DNA of 64,000 nucleotides. Source: Ottelia alismoides. Its lineage: Eukaryota; Streptophyta; Magnoliopsida; Alismatales; Hydrocharitaceae. The stretch spans positions 434,001 to 498,000 of the forward strand of contig JAZKJV010010537.1 in NCBI GenBank assembly GCA_037367405.1, in the 5' to 3' direction. Below, piece after piece: positions 42,861-54,884 of this stretch. Under the pieces are notes generated by a model. The model searched no databases. It was given only the letters and a program-made list of their open reading frames with translations, and had not been told where the DNA came from. The translations under genes were made by a program, and so were the position numbers. Every line of letters begins with the position of its first letter. The first letter of the stretch is position 1.

Positions 42861-44363
42861 AGTGAGTTGAGGTTCGGATACTCACACGACAATTCCAAAT
42901 TCATACCTATACCTACGTAATTCAAAACTCAAATCCATTCAAAAATAAAAATGAGTTTCGAATTATTTAACGAGGCATGTTCGGATCGGATGCTAATTCA
43001 TATATCCAGATTGACATCCCTAAATACATACGGTATTGCGGTAAATTGGAGTAGAGACCCTTGGGTAGATCCCAAATTCCAGCGAATACCAACTGCGCGT
43101 TTCCTCGGAGGTCCCCTCCCCTATCAAGTATCGCGAGACGCGAGTGGCATCCTTAGACGTGACATGTCACCTACGTAGAGAGCGGTGCCAGCAACGGCCC
43201 GTCTAAGCTCACCGCGTTTTTCGTCCCGCGTCCACGTTCCGAATAGGTGGATCCGACGTGGCCCCAAAGTCCGGCGGTTTTGCCAACGGTAGGGACCCAC
43301 TCAGCCGCTAGTATTTTCTTCTTCTTTTCCGTTTCTCATTAAAATTGGATCTGTTTTTGCCGTTGCCGTTGGGTTTGTTGATGACGTTGATCCTCCTCTT
43401 TGTATTGGTGGAGGTAAAGTCATCGTTATCTTTTATTTCTTTAATTTTTTCTTTCTTTTTTTCAATTGTTTTTTTCTTCGTATTCTCGCAAAAAAAGAGA
43501 GAGGTTCTTCAATATAAACTTAATTAATCAAAATATCACAATTTTAAATATACTCATCTCTATAATTTATTTCAATGTGATTCAGAGATGATGTAGTTTA
43601 AAGATGAAAAGGTGACGGTGTCATCCTAATTTCGTGAGCCCCAAATTATATTAACGCATTTTTTTGTTGTCCCTATTATATGATCAATGTTTTTCTCGTC
43701 TCTCCCGTAATAAAAATGCACATAATTATCATTTATTTCTCTTTATCCATCCAGATCTTACCTCAATAGAACAGAAATGAGGGATAGATTCTTCTTATCC
43801 CTCATTATCCCTTGTCCTTCAACGAACATATCCTTGAAGATTGTATATCACATTGTTACTTTTTTGGATATGATTGGATCTGTATTTCATGACCTTTCAG
43901 ATGCAATCTACTCAAAAAAATAAGTTTGTTATTGTCCTTGAACTCATCACTGACTGTGAGTGATTATAACGTTTTTCATGTTTAAAAGAGAATATCAAAT
44001 GGTACCTTTGATTGCATCCTAACATTTATTTATGAACTTTTTTTATGTAATTTACCTTATAAATATATTGTACTTTTGTGACAAATGCTCACAAATATCG
44101 TTAAAGGCGTCCTCTATTATCATCTCCACATGTGCATATGAATCAAATTGGTCCATTTTTTACATTTGATGCCAAAAAAAAGTTTGTTGGGGAGTTTTTT
44201 CAATAATCCACTACAATAACCATGACTATATCAATATATGATTTAATGGATACCATGTTGATGTGGATCAGATGGCCTATCTTTTCTCTTTTTTCTTTTG
44301 ATAAATAATAAGTTCTTTTTTTGCATAATATACGTGAGGGAAACTTCAAAGCTCAAACTCAAG
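42861..44363. other. Unassigned intergenic DNA
   Basis: AT-rich at both ends with a GC-richer stretch at 43060-43320 containing several CGCG and GACGTGGC strings. Around 42960-43025 there is text of the TTCGGATCGGATGC..GACATCCCTA kind, common at the ends of small hAT-like repeats in plants, but I cannot find the second terminus. A pyrimidine-rich tract lies at 43310-43500. No credible gene. Confidence 0.4.
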
Positions 44364-44950
44364 AGAGCTCCAGCTATCTTGAGGGAAATTTCGGAGGGAA
44401 TCAACTACTAGATGGTTTGATTAGTCTTTCGCCCCTATACCTAAGTCAGACGAATGATTTGCACGACAGTATCGCTGCGGACCTCCACCAGAGTTGCATA
44501 TGGCTTTGCCTTACTCAGACATAGTTCACCATCTTTCGGGTCTCGATAGACATGCTCCCACTCGAATCCTTCTCATAAGATCTAGGTCGGTCGACAATGC
44601 TCCTGGCAAGCAGGATCCCGCCAATCAGCTTCCTTTTGCCTTTTGTGTTTGAAGAACCAGTTGACTCGCATGCATGTCACACTCCTTGGTCTTTGTTTCC
44701 AGACGAACCAAACAAGACATCCACAAGCTGTAACCAAACGTGTACACATGCCCGGGAGCACACCGTGAAGATGTACGCGAGATATACTCTCGATCATATG
44801 AACGACATCTATGCGGGTGCAGGGCACCCGAGCTTAAGTAGTGAGCGCAATCCGCAACGGTTCGCATATCAGGTCGAGCAACATACCGGCTCAATATCAT
44901 TCCACATCCAATCGATGATGCATCGCTGGCCCCTGTTCGCTTCCCTCCCA

Positions 44951-44983
<33 letters not shown>

Positions 44984-45190
44984 TGTCTTTTTTCATCTTT
45001 CCATCGTGGTACTTGTTCGATATCAATCCCTCACCAATATTTAGCGTTGGACATGATTTACCGTCCGATTGAGGTTGCATTCTCAAACAACCCGACTCGT
45101 CGACAACTCCTCGTGGAGCGACATGTTCATCCTAGCACGATGGGGCTCTCACCCTCTCCAACACCCCCTTCCAATGGACTTGCATGAGGA
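44364..45190 (-). pseudogene. 26S rRNA gene fragment (degenerate)
   Basis: The plus strand reads as the complement of the 5' third of plant 26S rRNA, roughly nucleotides 190-1040. Landmarks: TACTAGATGGTTTGATTAGT (44409), TCTTTCGCCCCTATACCTAAG (about 44430), GCGGACCTCCACCAGAGTT (about 44477), CACCATCTTTCGGGTC (44527), CCGCCAATCAGCTTCCTT (about 44617), TTTCAAGCACTCTTTGACTC (44956), ACAACCCGACTCGTCGACA (45088) and GGGGCTCTCACCCTCTCC (45142). Identity is high at these sites, but many C-to-T and G-to-A changes and small deletions elsewhere, notably 44730-44900, mark it as a dead nuclear copy. The ORFs at 44321-44524, 44597-44971 and 44625-45086 are readings of this rRNA sequence, not genes. Confidence 0.9.
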
Positions 45191-46769
45191 GAATTAGTTG
45201 TTGATTGGGGGTTTGGAGAATTTCGAGACATTAGAGGGAAAAGGTGGGAATAAATGCAAATCAAAGCATGATAGGAGTACTCCGAGATTTTACCAAGTTC
45301 CACAAAGGAATAATTATGCATACTTGAAAGAAATTACCTTCGATGGCGCAATGACGAATATATTAAAGGATATCAAGGAGGAGAAATAAGGTAGATCATG
45401 ATTTGGAAGCTTCTGTAAGATGGTCTCTTCCTCTCAAAATTTACGAAGATACATATGAACATTCACCATCCTGTTCATTCAAATTGTAACCGCTCATTTT
45501 CATTCATTCCGAATTTATTCCCATAAATCCCAATATACAATTCGTATATTACTATCATATTCATATTTTATTATGATTTTGATTTCTCCATTATTATGAA
45601 GATTTGTAACCGAAAATCTTGACCATAACGGTCAATATTTTCAACAAATATAGTATGATATGAACAACCACAATCCTCTCAAATGATGTTGAGCTCTCTG
45701 GTCACACAAGTCAATGGTAGATCTCTCGATGATTATAGTTAGCGAAGAGCTTTTGTCCTTAATTAGTTAATTTACAATGAAGTTCTTTCACATGTATAGT
45801 TGATGATTAAAGAAAATTCACCCATTTATGGATAGTCGAGTCCTCTATTGGTTGCTAGTGTTGATGACAAACCTTCCTTTCACATCTTAAACATGCCATG
45901 CTTTCATAAGTGTAGAAGGAAGGACATGTAGTTGAATTCTCATGACTTGAAATCATTTCCCCCCGTTAGAATGTGGAGTTATGTTGTTAATCGGCACCAT
46001 TTATATCTAGAATTAATTATGAAGATGTTTGTCGTAGTGGTATATCAAAGTTACCATAGTTGGCATTACCCATATCGTGATGTCATGTGAATAGCAATAA
46101 CTAAGGTTTGCGTGGATCTTGCAAATTTGTATATTAGTTGTCATGCAAAAGCCTTGTCCTATCCATAGTCTATATACATACTTATGCTCAAAGCTTCCTT
46201 AAGAACTCCTCACATCTACAAGAAGGAAACATGGCTCATCCTTGAGGTCCCTTAGCATCCTTGGAATCTTGGGAGAACTCATGCAATGGTTGAGCTCTTT
46301 ACGAGATTAGTTCAAGAACTCTTCAAGGCCTTGGATATGAGCATGGGACCTTAGTAGATCGAAGACTTGGCATTACAAACTTGTGGCCTTATTGCCATGA
46401 TCCTCAGTGAGGTAGATGCTTGATGTCGTAGGCGAGTACGCTATCTCTCAATACCAATTAGAGTCCTTAAACTTCAGTAATGCTAGCTTTTAACATCATT
46501 TGTACAACCATTTCCTTGACCATAGTGAGGTAGGATGTCGGACTACCTTATGAATTAATTAATGTGTATTAGCAGTTAACCCATCATTAGATTCTTTAGA
46601 GCACTCTACTCAGGAGGCTAAATATAACCTTTTTAGAATCAATCAAGGATGATATCGCCACCTAGAGAAATAAGGAAGATAAAGACTTTTATCATTTGCT
46701 AGTCTTAAATGGATGTATGTTTTGGAGGAGCCTGTCTCTTAACATTTCACTATGATGGATAAGAGATAC
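45191..46769. other. Unassigned intergenic DNA
   Basis: The 26S similarity stops at about 45190. A 63-codon plus-strand ORF at 45198-45389 has no recognisable domain. The rest is AT-rich with no repeat structure I can name. Confidence 0.4.
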
Positions 46770-47610
46770 GGGACACCCACAATCCTCTTGAGAAGAGAAA
46801 TTAAAGATTACACATGCTCTCTTTTATCTTTTTTGTTGTTGATTAATAGTTCTTAAGAGTAGGAACCAACCCCCTTGAATTGAGGGGTTGTTCCCTCTAT
46901 AAACCATATAAAAAGGGAAGTTAGTGAGCAGTCTCCTTATAGGATTACTAGTATTTATTAATGATCATTGATTTCATATATCTAAGCATATTAACCCGGT
47001 TAAAAAATAATGTAGCCTATGGATCACAAGCACTAACATCCAGAAGCATGTTTTTTGTCCAATCTCAAATATAATTAATCAAGGACAAAGAACAAAGAAT
47101 TATAATGTGGAAATCCAACTAGGTATGACCTCAATCAGAGTCCTACCGACTCGAGATTTCAACTAATTTTTACTCAGTCCTATCCACTCGTAATCCTTTC
47201 GAGAAGAGAACATAAGATTTTAGAGGTTATGTATGCTCTCCTTTATGTTTTTTGTAGTGTAATACTAGTTCTTGAGAGTAGGAACCAATTCCCTTGAATG
47301 AAGGTGTTGTTCTCTCTATAAAAGATATAAAAAAGAAAGTTAGTGAGAATTCTCCTTATAGAGCGGTTATTGATATTTATTAGTGATTCTTGATTCGATA
47401 TACGCGAAATCATGTTAACTAAATTGATCAACCATGTATCCCATGGATCACAAAAACTAACAACAACAAGCACATTTTTGTTCGATCTCAAAGATAGTTA
47501 ATCGAATACAAAGAATACAAGAATTATAACGAGGAAATCCAACAAGATATGGAGAGTAATTCTAAATCAAGATTTCAACCAATTAGACAACTTGGTCATA
47601 TCCACCTTCA
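46770..47610 (+). repeat. Tandem duplication, 2 copies of about 419 bp
   Basis: Copy 1 is about 46770-47188 and copy 2 about 47189-47610, with a constant offset of 419 bp: GGAACCAACCCCCTTGAAT at 46862 against GGAACCAATTCCCTTGAAT at 47281, and matching TCTCCTTATAG, CCCATGGATCACAA and GAGGAAATCCAACA strings. The copies differ at perhaps 15-20 percent of sites. No PBS lies between them, so an LTR pair is unlikely. Neither copy has a credible ORF. Confidence 0.7.
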
Positions 47611-47959
47611 AGATGATTTAAATAAGGCATCTTATCCTTAACCAACATTTCAACTCTAAAGACCACTAGTGTTCAACTTCTCTTCCAAGCCAGAAGAGAG
47701 GGACCCACAACCTGCCAACCCAGTACAATTATTATACAGGAAATGAAATCCTCACCACCTCAAAGTAGGTGACATGCAATGTGAAGTAAAATAAAAACGA
47801 TTTTACTTATCACACTTGCACAAGAATGGAAGCTTGAAGCTTGAGTGCATATATCAACTTCTTCTCTTAGAAATCATAGTTTAACTAGCATGATATACTT
47901 CTTCTTTCAACACTAAAATATGGGCGTGAATTACTTGAGTGTGTATATAACATGTGTTG
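47611..47959. other. Unassigned AT-rich DNA
   Basis: No gene, RNA or repeat boundary is recognisable. Confidence 0.4.
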
Positions 47960-50900
47960 AGAAAAGGTCCTATGGTCCCTTTTATAACCTTAAGGAGTCA
48001 TTAGGCATCTTCATAAAAAGAAACATCTTTTCATAAAAATATATGGTTTTGTGTTTTATGTGTTTTTTAATGTTTACGTTGATTTTTGAGGTATTTTGAT
48101 TTTTTATGGATTTTCTATCGATTTAAAGTTGAAAACAATTTTTAAGGTAAAACTAGCTACCATTTTTGTGGTTTTTAACATATAAATAAGAATCGAATAA
48201 TATGGAAACTAATTTTATCCAAATGTATTTTATTAAACTTTGAAACAAGATCAAAAATGTATTTTTCTGATTTTTTAGAGATTTTATATTAGTTTTATAA
48301 GTTTTTGTGAATATTTGTATTTTAGTGTTTTCTGTTTGTATTTTGATTTGATATTTATATATGTGGTAAAATAGAGAAAACTAAATCTACAGTAAGTTTT
48401 TATAATTTTTCAAATAATTTCAAATTTTTATGAATTCTTAAAGTCTAAACAACGAATTTAGGAGTTTTTCTGAATTTTTAATAATAGAAAATGAAAGAAA
48501 TTAATCAAACCAAAATTATTTGAGCTAGAACAAGTTGTCAGGAAGTTAACCTAATTTTTGTGATTTCTTTAGCAATGGAACTATTTAATCCAAATAAAAT
48601 AAGCATAAAACAATTAATGTGACAAAATAGGGGCCAACATGCAAATCATAGAAAGTTTAAAAGCTATTATTATCATTATAGAAACATCCAGGAACAAAAA
48701 TACATTCATGGAAGAAAATGTAATTTAACAAACTTTTAAACAATTTTATTTACCAATCTGAAGTTCCGGGGGCTAAGCAGTAAGTTCACCAACAAATCAC
48801 GTGGTTTCCCATGTGCTCATAGTTCATAGGGATCAAATTGCAAATCAAAGAAATGAAGGGGCTAATTTGCAGTTATTCCAAACTTTATATATTGAGAAAT
48901 GGTTAAAAAGCAAATAAACAAAACTAAAGGGAAATGGATGTGATTTTCACCGAGGCTCGTGTAGGGCGCGTGAGACGACGTGCGGTCCAGATAGACGCTT
49001 GGGTATATGATCGAAGGGTTATTATTTGGGTGCTAATGGGCGTCTCAGATTGGATCTGGAGCTCTACTTACTTGATCAGATGGCATTGAGAGCGCTTGGA
49101 CAAACATGAAGAAGGACCTCGTCGACGAGCTTCAATCCTTCCAATCTCCTCAGATCAAGCTCGGATTAGTGCTTGGAAAGGCTCGATCTACTCTTCTCCA
49201 TGTCGAATGGAGGATGAATCATAAACCATGTCTCGTTGGGGAAAGACTTGGAAGTGCTTCACCTCATAGGTGTTTAGGTGACATTCTAAAGGCTTGATGG
49301 AGCTATAGGTGAACCTGCAGATGTTATTCACAAGGCTCAAAGTGTCCTTGACCTCAGCCGACCATTATTAAGCTAAAACAATATGAAATGATGGGGTGGA
49401 TGAGTAAGTTCCTTCGGTGATGGGGAAAGAAGGAGGACTTGCTCAGATCTGGGTCTGATCTAAGGTGAGGGATTCTTGAAGAGGAAATGGAGAACTAGAG
49501 GTGATACGAAATGGAAATGCGATCAAATCAAGGGAAGATTTGACGCATTTGACCTCCGATCAAATGAATTTGAGGTCGGGATTGGAGCTTCTACTACAGA
49601 TCTTGAAATCAACAAAAATTGAAATTGAAATTGGAACCTACGGTATCTGAGTGGATGTTGTGCATGTGGTGAAGCTCCGAGGAACATAGGGTCATTGTCT
49701 CTATAGAACATCTTGACCAGAGGATGGGCTCACGCTAGGCGGAGTGACAGTGAAGACTGCCTGAACTGAGACCTACTCATTCCTCTCCTCGTTGTAACGA
49801 AGCCTCGCTGATGTCGCTCTCGCGGATGTCTGGAGCTCTCTGGAGGAAGACAAGGTAGCCAAAGATACAAGATGAAGGGCATTCCAAGTGCATTTATACA
49901 TGAACAAGAGCGATTTTGAATGGAAAAGGCACGTAAATTGAGGTCAGGTTGGGTGAAAACATACACGGACGGGGATCATGGATCTACAATGATTAATCGA
50001 TTGAAGAAATCGATTGAAATGGGAAGTGGAATCGGGTGGAATAATTCGAAGATGGAGGCAGCTTAGCGAGTTATTCGATTTGAAGAGGGAGAAGGGGGTG
50101 TTGACTGTGCGGTCAACATTCCAATGTGGACCAATCAAAGACATCGTAGAATAGGACAAAATAGACTAGACAATAAAATAGATGAAGTATATAGAAATAA
50201 ATTAAAATAATATAGCAAATGATTTTAAATTTAAAACTTATTAACATAAAAATATTTATAATTTAATAAACTATTTTTAGTGATTTTTAATAAGTTAAAT
50301 AAATAAATTTATAAGGTTAAATTATTTATATACATGTTTTTATAGGTATAAATTATCTCTATACAATGTATACTTATTTTGAATATTTTTTTTACAAAAA
50401 TACGTGTTTATTATATTTTATTTATTTACATGATAATTTACGGGTTTTAAATACATTTATTTTTTTAAGGATTAATTTAATGTAATAAATGATTACATAT
50501 ATGTATAATATAGATACATTATACATATACTATATACTTATTTTTTGTTATTTTTTTATATTTTATATAAATAATATAAAATATGTACAAAAAAATAAAA
50601 ATACAATATGTTCAAAAATATAAAGAATTAAGTAATTAAGTAAAATACCAATATACATATATATTAAAATTCCACAAAGCTGACTTTCACATCTAAACTC
50701 CAAATTTTATGAAATTTCTCTCTTTTAAAAGATTATGTTATCTTAAACACAATGAAAGTGAGTTTGATTCATTTTTATTTCATAAGGAGCAGATATTGAG
50801 CTTTCAATTCTGGTTTCACGGCTTTTTTTAGTGTTGTACCTTTTATTCTATACATGACTTATTTACAAATATTTTTTATTTTTAAATACATTTTTATGTA

Positions 50901-51320
50901 TAAATTTTAAGAAAAAAATTTTTTATTCGAAGTTAAGTTAATGATAAATAAATAGTACAAGATACGTGCATTACGAATGAGATGAATATGTACAAATTGA
51001 ACTAGGTTTTTTGATATTTTTAAAGTTAATGACCTCATCTCCTCCTACTTTATTCCTTGCTGACCATGTCAATGCTTGACCTGGTGTCAGGGTTTCGGTA
51101 TGTATCTATTACATATATATAACATTCTTCTTTCTTTCTTTTTCTTTTCTTCTTTTATCTTTTACTTGAGTCAAAATAAATGATGATTAGACAATATAAT
51201 TAATGATGTTAGAATGTTAATTAATGAGAATTATTTTTTATTTACATGTATTTTACTGACAATTTTTAAGCAAAAATGAAAGAATAAAGATCATGAGTTG
51301 AGGATTCATCGTAAACCCCA
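47960..51320 (-). repeat. Degenerate Athila-type LTR (element D, probably solo)
   Basis: The order matches the LTRs of A and C in the minus orientation: AT-rich U5 side (47960-48950), GC-richer block (48950-50150), then AT-rich U3 (50150-51320). In the U3, 50665-50830 parallels 1300-1470 of element A (CTTTCACATCTAAACTCC.., AAAGTGAGTTTG.., GGTTTCACGGC). The inner end may be near 51302-51315 (GAGGATTCATCG, against GGGATTCATCA in C). No internal genes follow. Boundaries are approximate. Confidence 0.45.
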
Positions 51321-52930
51321 TCATCTACAGTGATTGTCTATAATCATATTAAATTTTCTTTCTTCTCATGCACATTTCATACAACATGTAAGTTGTTTCA
51401 TCAAGAAAGAAGAGTATTTGAATTCATATACATTGAGAGCCACTAATACTTATGCAAAGCATTCTAGTGCTATCTTCATACCCCAGTCTCTAGTCAATCT
51501 TGTCTCCTACAACTTTCTATGACTAATTTTCAGAAAGGCTAGTCAGGCGGACGCATATGCGGTTTTGGCGAATATGTGGTCGACTAAACTGCATATGCGG
51601 CCGCATACTCGGCCGCCTATTGGATATACCCCCTCCCTTCATGCTTTATCTTCGATTGTTGTTGCAACCATTCAGGCTTCAACTACTACTAATAGCCAGC
51701 AGAATCATGATGTTATTGTAAAAAATAAATTTTATTTATTTAATTTTTATTGTTTATAGAAAATATTTTTATACTGCTTCTGAAAAAATTTATTTTTATT
51801 TTATTGCTATCCTAAACAAAAAGTATTTTTATTTAACTAGTTTAAACACTGCTATTTCCTGTTCTCGATATTTATTTTTTTATTTCAATATACTTTAGTT
51901 TTAGAATATGATACATCTTCTTTCATGAAAAATATATCTATGAGTCATTTGCTCTCTTAATTCAATACTTTTCTCATTTGTTCATATATGTGTAGTAATT
52001 TGTGTTAAATTTCCTAGTTACTTGTCATCTCATTAATACTTGATAAAAGGGAATTCATTTATTAATTCGATTGAAATATAATGCTTCACATCTAATTTCA
52101 ATTAGTTAATTCCTATAGCAATATAACAAATGTTTCTAACAAAATTAATTTATTATTGTTATATCGCATAATAGTTTTTTGTTCATATATTTTTCATTTT
52201 TGGACGTTTTTTTTGAAATGCTTTGTTTGAAATCATGTCGTACTAAAAAGTCCTTGCATTATATTTTGTCTATTGTTATTTTTTCTAACATAAATATATA
52301 CTAATTGTTATTAAAATTTTTTATTAAAATATTTTTAATTCTATTGCATTATATTTATTTTTTAATTTATTACAAACCGCTTCAGATCGCCTGATCGAAT
52401 GAATACCGCATACCGACTTTCTATACCTTGTCTATGACAACATTTTAAATTGGTTTAACTCCATGTGAAATCATTAGCTTACATCTCGTCATTACTGCTG
52501 GTTTGAGTTTTAAGTTTTATCACTATTGTGATTATTGTTGATACATATTGCACATCATAGATTCTGTAGTCTTAATTAAAAGTTATCTACAATTTTCTTT
52601 ACTTCAATAATTGTTGTAAAGATTACCTGGTGTATGATCCAAGTTGCAAGCAACTTTGTCGCATGATCCAAATTTGTGAAATGTTTTTGGTGTGTGATCT
52701 AGAGAATTATACTACAATACGATAACTTTGATTTTTAATTGATAAATCTATAATTTATCTACTTTATACTCAAATTCAATCTAAATATGTTGATAAACAT
52801 CTAAAAATATCTACATAATACGCCCTTGTTTTACAGACAACACTATCAATAAAACCATGTTAGTTAAACACAAATGACACAAAAAGAATAAACAAAGCAA
52901 AAATTCAAGAGAAAAAAATAGAAAAAGACT
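51321..52930. other. Unassigned AT-rich DNA with a CATATGCGG-rich patch
   Basis: At 51545-51615 the strings GCATATGCGG and GCGGCCGCATACTCGGCCGCC are clustered, and at 52375-52430 a related CGCCTGATCG..ACCGCATACCGAC patch appears in roughly inverted order, hinting at a small, old DNA transposon. No TSD supports it. The rest is very AT-rich and featureless. Confidence 0.35.
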
Positions 52931-53149
52931 AAACTTGTACTTATAATGTACTAAGCCTTCTCCCACTATAAGTAGGATCGGCTACATGGATTCTTGCTCA
53001 AATCCATGTTGAAATATTCGATTATTTTTTACGCTGGTCGTTGACTACCTAACGCAACCCCTGCAAGAGTGGGATTTGAACCCTGCTCTTTTGTGTAGTA
53101 GACACATTGTACTGCCACTAGACCATTAAGTGGAAAACTTGTACTTATA
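52931..53149 (-). mobile_element. tRNA-derived SINE with 15-bp target-site duplication
   Basis: The body (53134-52946 on the minus strand, about 189 bp) begins with a tRNA-like RNA polymerase III promoter: box A TGGTCTAGTGG (53125-53115) and box B GGGTTCAAATCCCAC (53083-53069), about 30 nt apart. The 3' part contains CCATGTAGCCGATCC (about 52980-52994), a sequence I recognise as common in plant SINE and repeat tails. It is flanked by AAACTTGTACTTATA at 52931-52945 and 53135-53149, an exact 15-bp TSD typical of LINE-mediated insertion. SINEs encode no protein. Confidence 0.8.
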
Positions 53150-54884
53150 TACCTAATAAATTATGACTATATATAAATCTTCTTGATTTTCTATAGAGAT
53201 AACATAAGCTCCAAATTAAATGATCCACTTTGAAATTATTCCATAAAAGTACAAATAAAAAAATATAAAAATAATTCAAAAACCATATGATGTACATATA
53301 CCAAGGAAATCAAAACCCCAGTTATCGGTATGTTATACATCATTGACCTATATCTAGAACGTATCAGCTACAATTCAAATTATTCATCATTAAAGTTGTT
53401 AACTAACAACATATTAATTTTAAAAAATAATTTTGGGATGAATTGGATTTATAAATGCAAAGTAGGTTTTGGAACCTTGTACAATGTGTATTTTTTATTT
53501 ATAAATTTATAAAATACATGGTTACTCTCCTGTTGTTCGTTTGTATTCTTATATATAATGTGTGTTATTCTACATCGTTACAAAAATAAAATCATAAAAT
53601 CAATAAAAAAGAAAAGAGATGAAAATGTATAGGTTATTGGTATTTTATACTTATAAAGCTCATTTTATATTTTCTACCTTTTTCATATATTACCAATAAA
53701 ATAAAAACTGTACACACAATGTCTCAATACATGTGGATTATTAATAAAAGATAAAATATGTACACTATATATAATAAAAAAATAAAAAAATAAAAAATCC
53801 TCAAATACATTGCATATTATACATTTCTTCATACCCAAGAAATCATATCTTTTATAATTTGCCAAATTATACCTTTTCACCATTTATGAAAAGTGTAGAT
53901 ACATAAAATTCTTAATATGTGCTATTTTGACATTTTCCCCTTCAAAATCGAACATTTATTAATTCTTTTTAATTTACAACATCTTTAAATTTGGATATTA
54001 TGTGATGGCACCACGTGGCACCAATACATTCATCTTCAAACTCCTCCTCGCTCCCACATTCTCCAAGCTGACTAAGAACCAAACTTTCCACATCCTGCTT
54101 GATAGCTCTCATTGACCAATCTGTTCGACACCATTCCTAATCGATTGAGCATGCATCCCTCTATCTTAGTATAGTCCTATATCATCCTTAGCCCCTATTT
54201 TACTCCCCAAGCCCATTCTTTGTGGGCTACAATGCGATCGGAGAGGTTGCCACCTTAAATTTTAGAAGGTCGCTCACTTATGACATGGGACATGTAGTTC
54301 GTTCACTGTATAGCTCCACTCTCTCTAAATACTTTTCTAATTTCATTTTTTATTTTGTTAATTTCCTCAATTTTAGAAAACACCCAAATCTGAGTTGTTT
54401 CATCATCCTTCATCTCCATTCATCAAGCTATCGATTTCACCTTCATCAAACATCCAATTTACCCTTGGACATTTCTATCGATTTGGGAGGATCTCCTCCT
54501 CCATTCAGACTTCCTTTGAGGAGCCATAATCATCTTCATCCTCCACTGATAAGCTCATCAAAAATTACTATTTTATCTATGGAACATCTCATTCCTGAAG
54601 ACCCATGAATCAAAGTCAGCCATTAGACTTCTAGGAATACTTAAAGCTCGACCTTGTACTTTGGTCACTAAAGCAGACCCCTAGCCTAAATTAGATAGTA
54701 GGCTATTGATTCTTCAGTTGAGCTGGTAGGGGAAGAGGAGATTGTCAAAAGACGAGAGTCTTGAGTAGACATGAGAGTCCACAGCTTGACTTTCAGTTTA
54801 GTATAATCTGAGCCCAACTTGCTTGATCCGTGCTCAGTTAGATACCGGGAGATTGAAGATAATATGTTGAAGAACCAAAGTAGA
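53150..54884. other. Unassigned AT-rich DNA, possible very degraded LTR
   Basis: Very AT-rich to 53990, then a CT-rich segment with ACCACGTGGCACC (54010-54022) and many TCATC/CTCC strings (54030-54560). This resembles the AT-rich to CACGTG to GC-rich progression of the element B LTR in plus orientation. No termini or internal region are recognisable. The 128-codon ORF at 54222-54608 has no recognisable domain. Confidence 0.3.

Noticed and set aside
44625..45086. 153-codon minus-strand ORF that looks like an unknown protein
   Set aside because: The DNA matches plant 26S rRNA in long recognisable strings; the ORF is a reading of an rRNA fragment.
46770..47610. LTR pair of a very short retrotransposon
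   Set aside because: The two copies are directly adjacent, with no PBS or PPT between them.
51545..52401. Small hAT-like DNA transposon suggested by inverted CAGGCG..GCGGTTT termini
   Set aside because: The inverted match is short and imperfect, and the flanking 8-bp sequences do not match as a TSD.
53069..53125. tRNA gene
   Set aside because: A and B boxes are present but no cloverleaf with acceptor and anticodon stems can be made; the 15-bp TSD and downstream tail show it is a SINE.
54222..54608. 128-codon ORF as a host gene
   Set aside because: No recognised domain, Ser/His/Leu-rich composition, in a probable degraded LTR.
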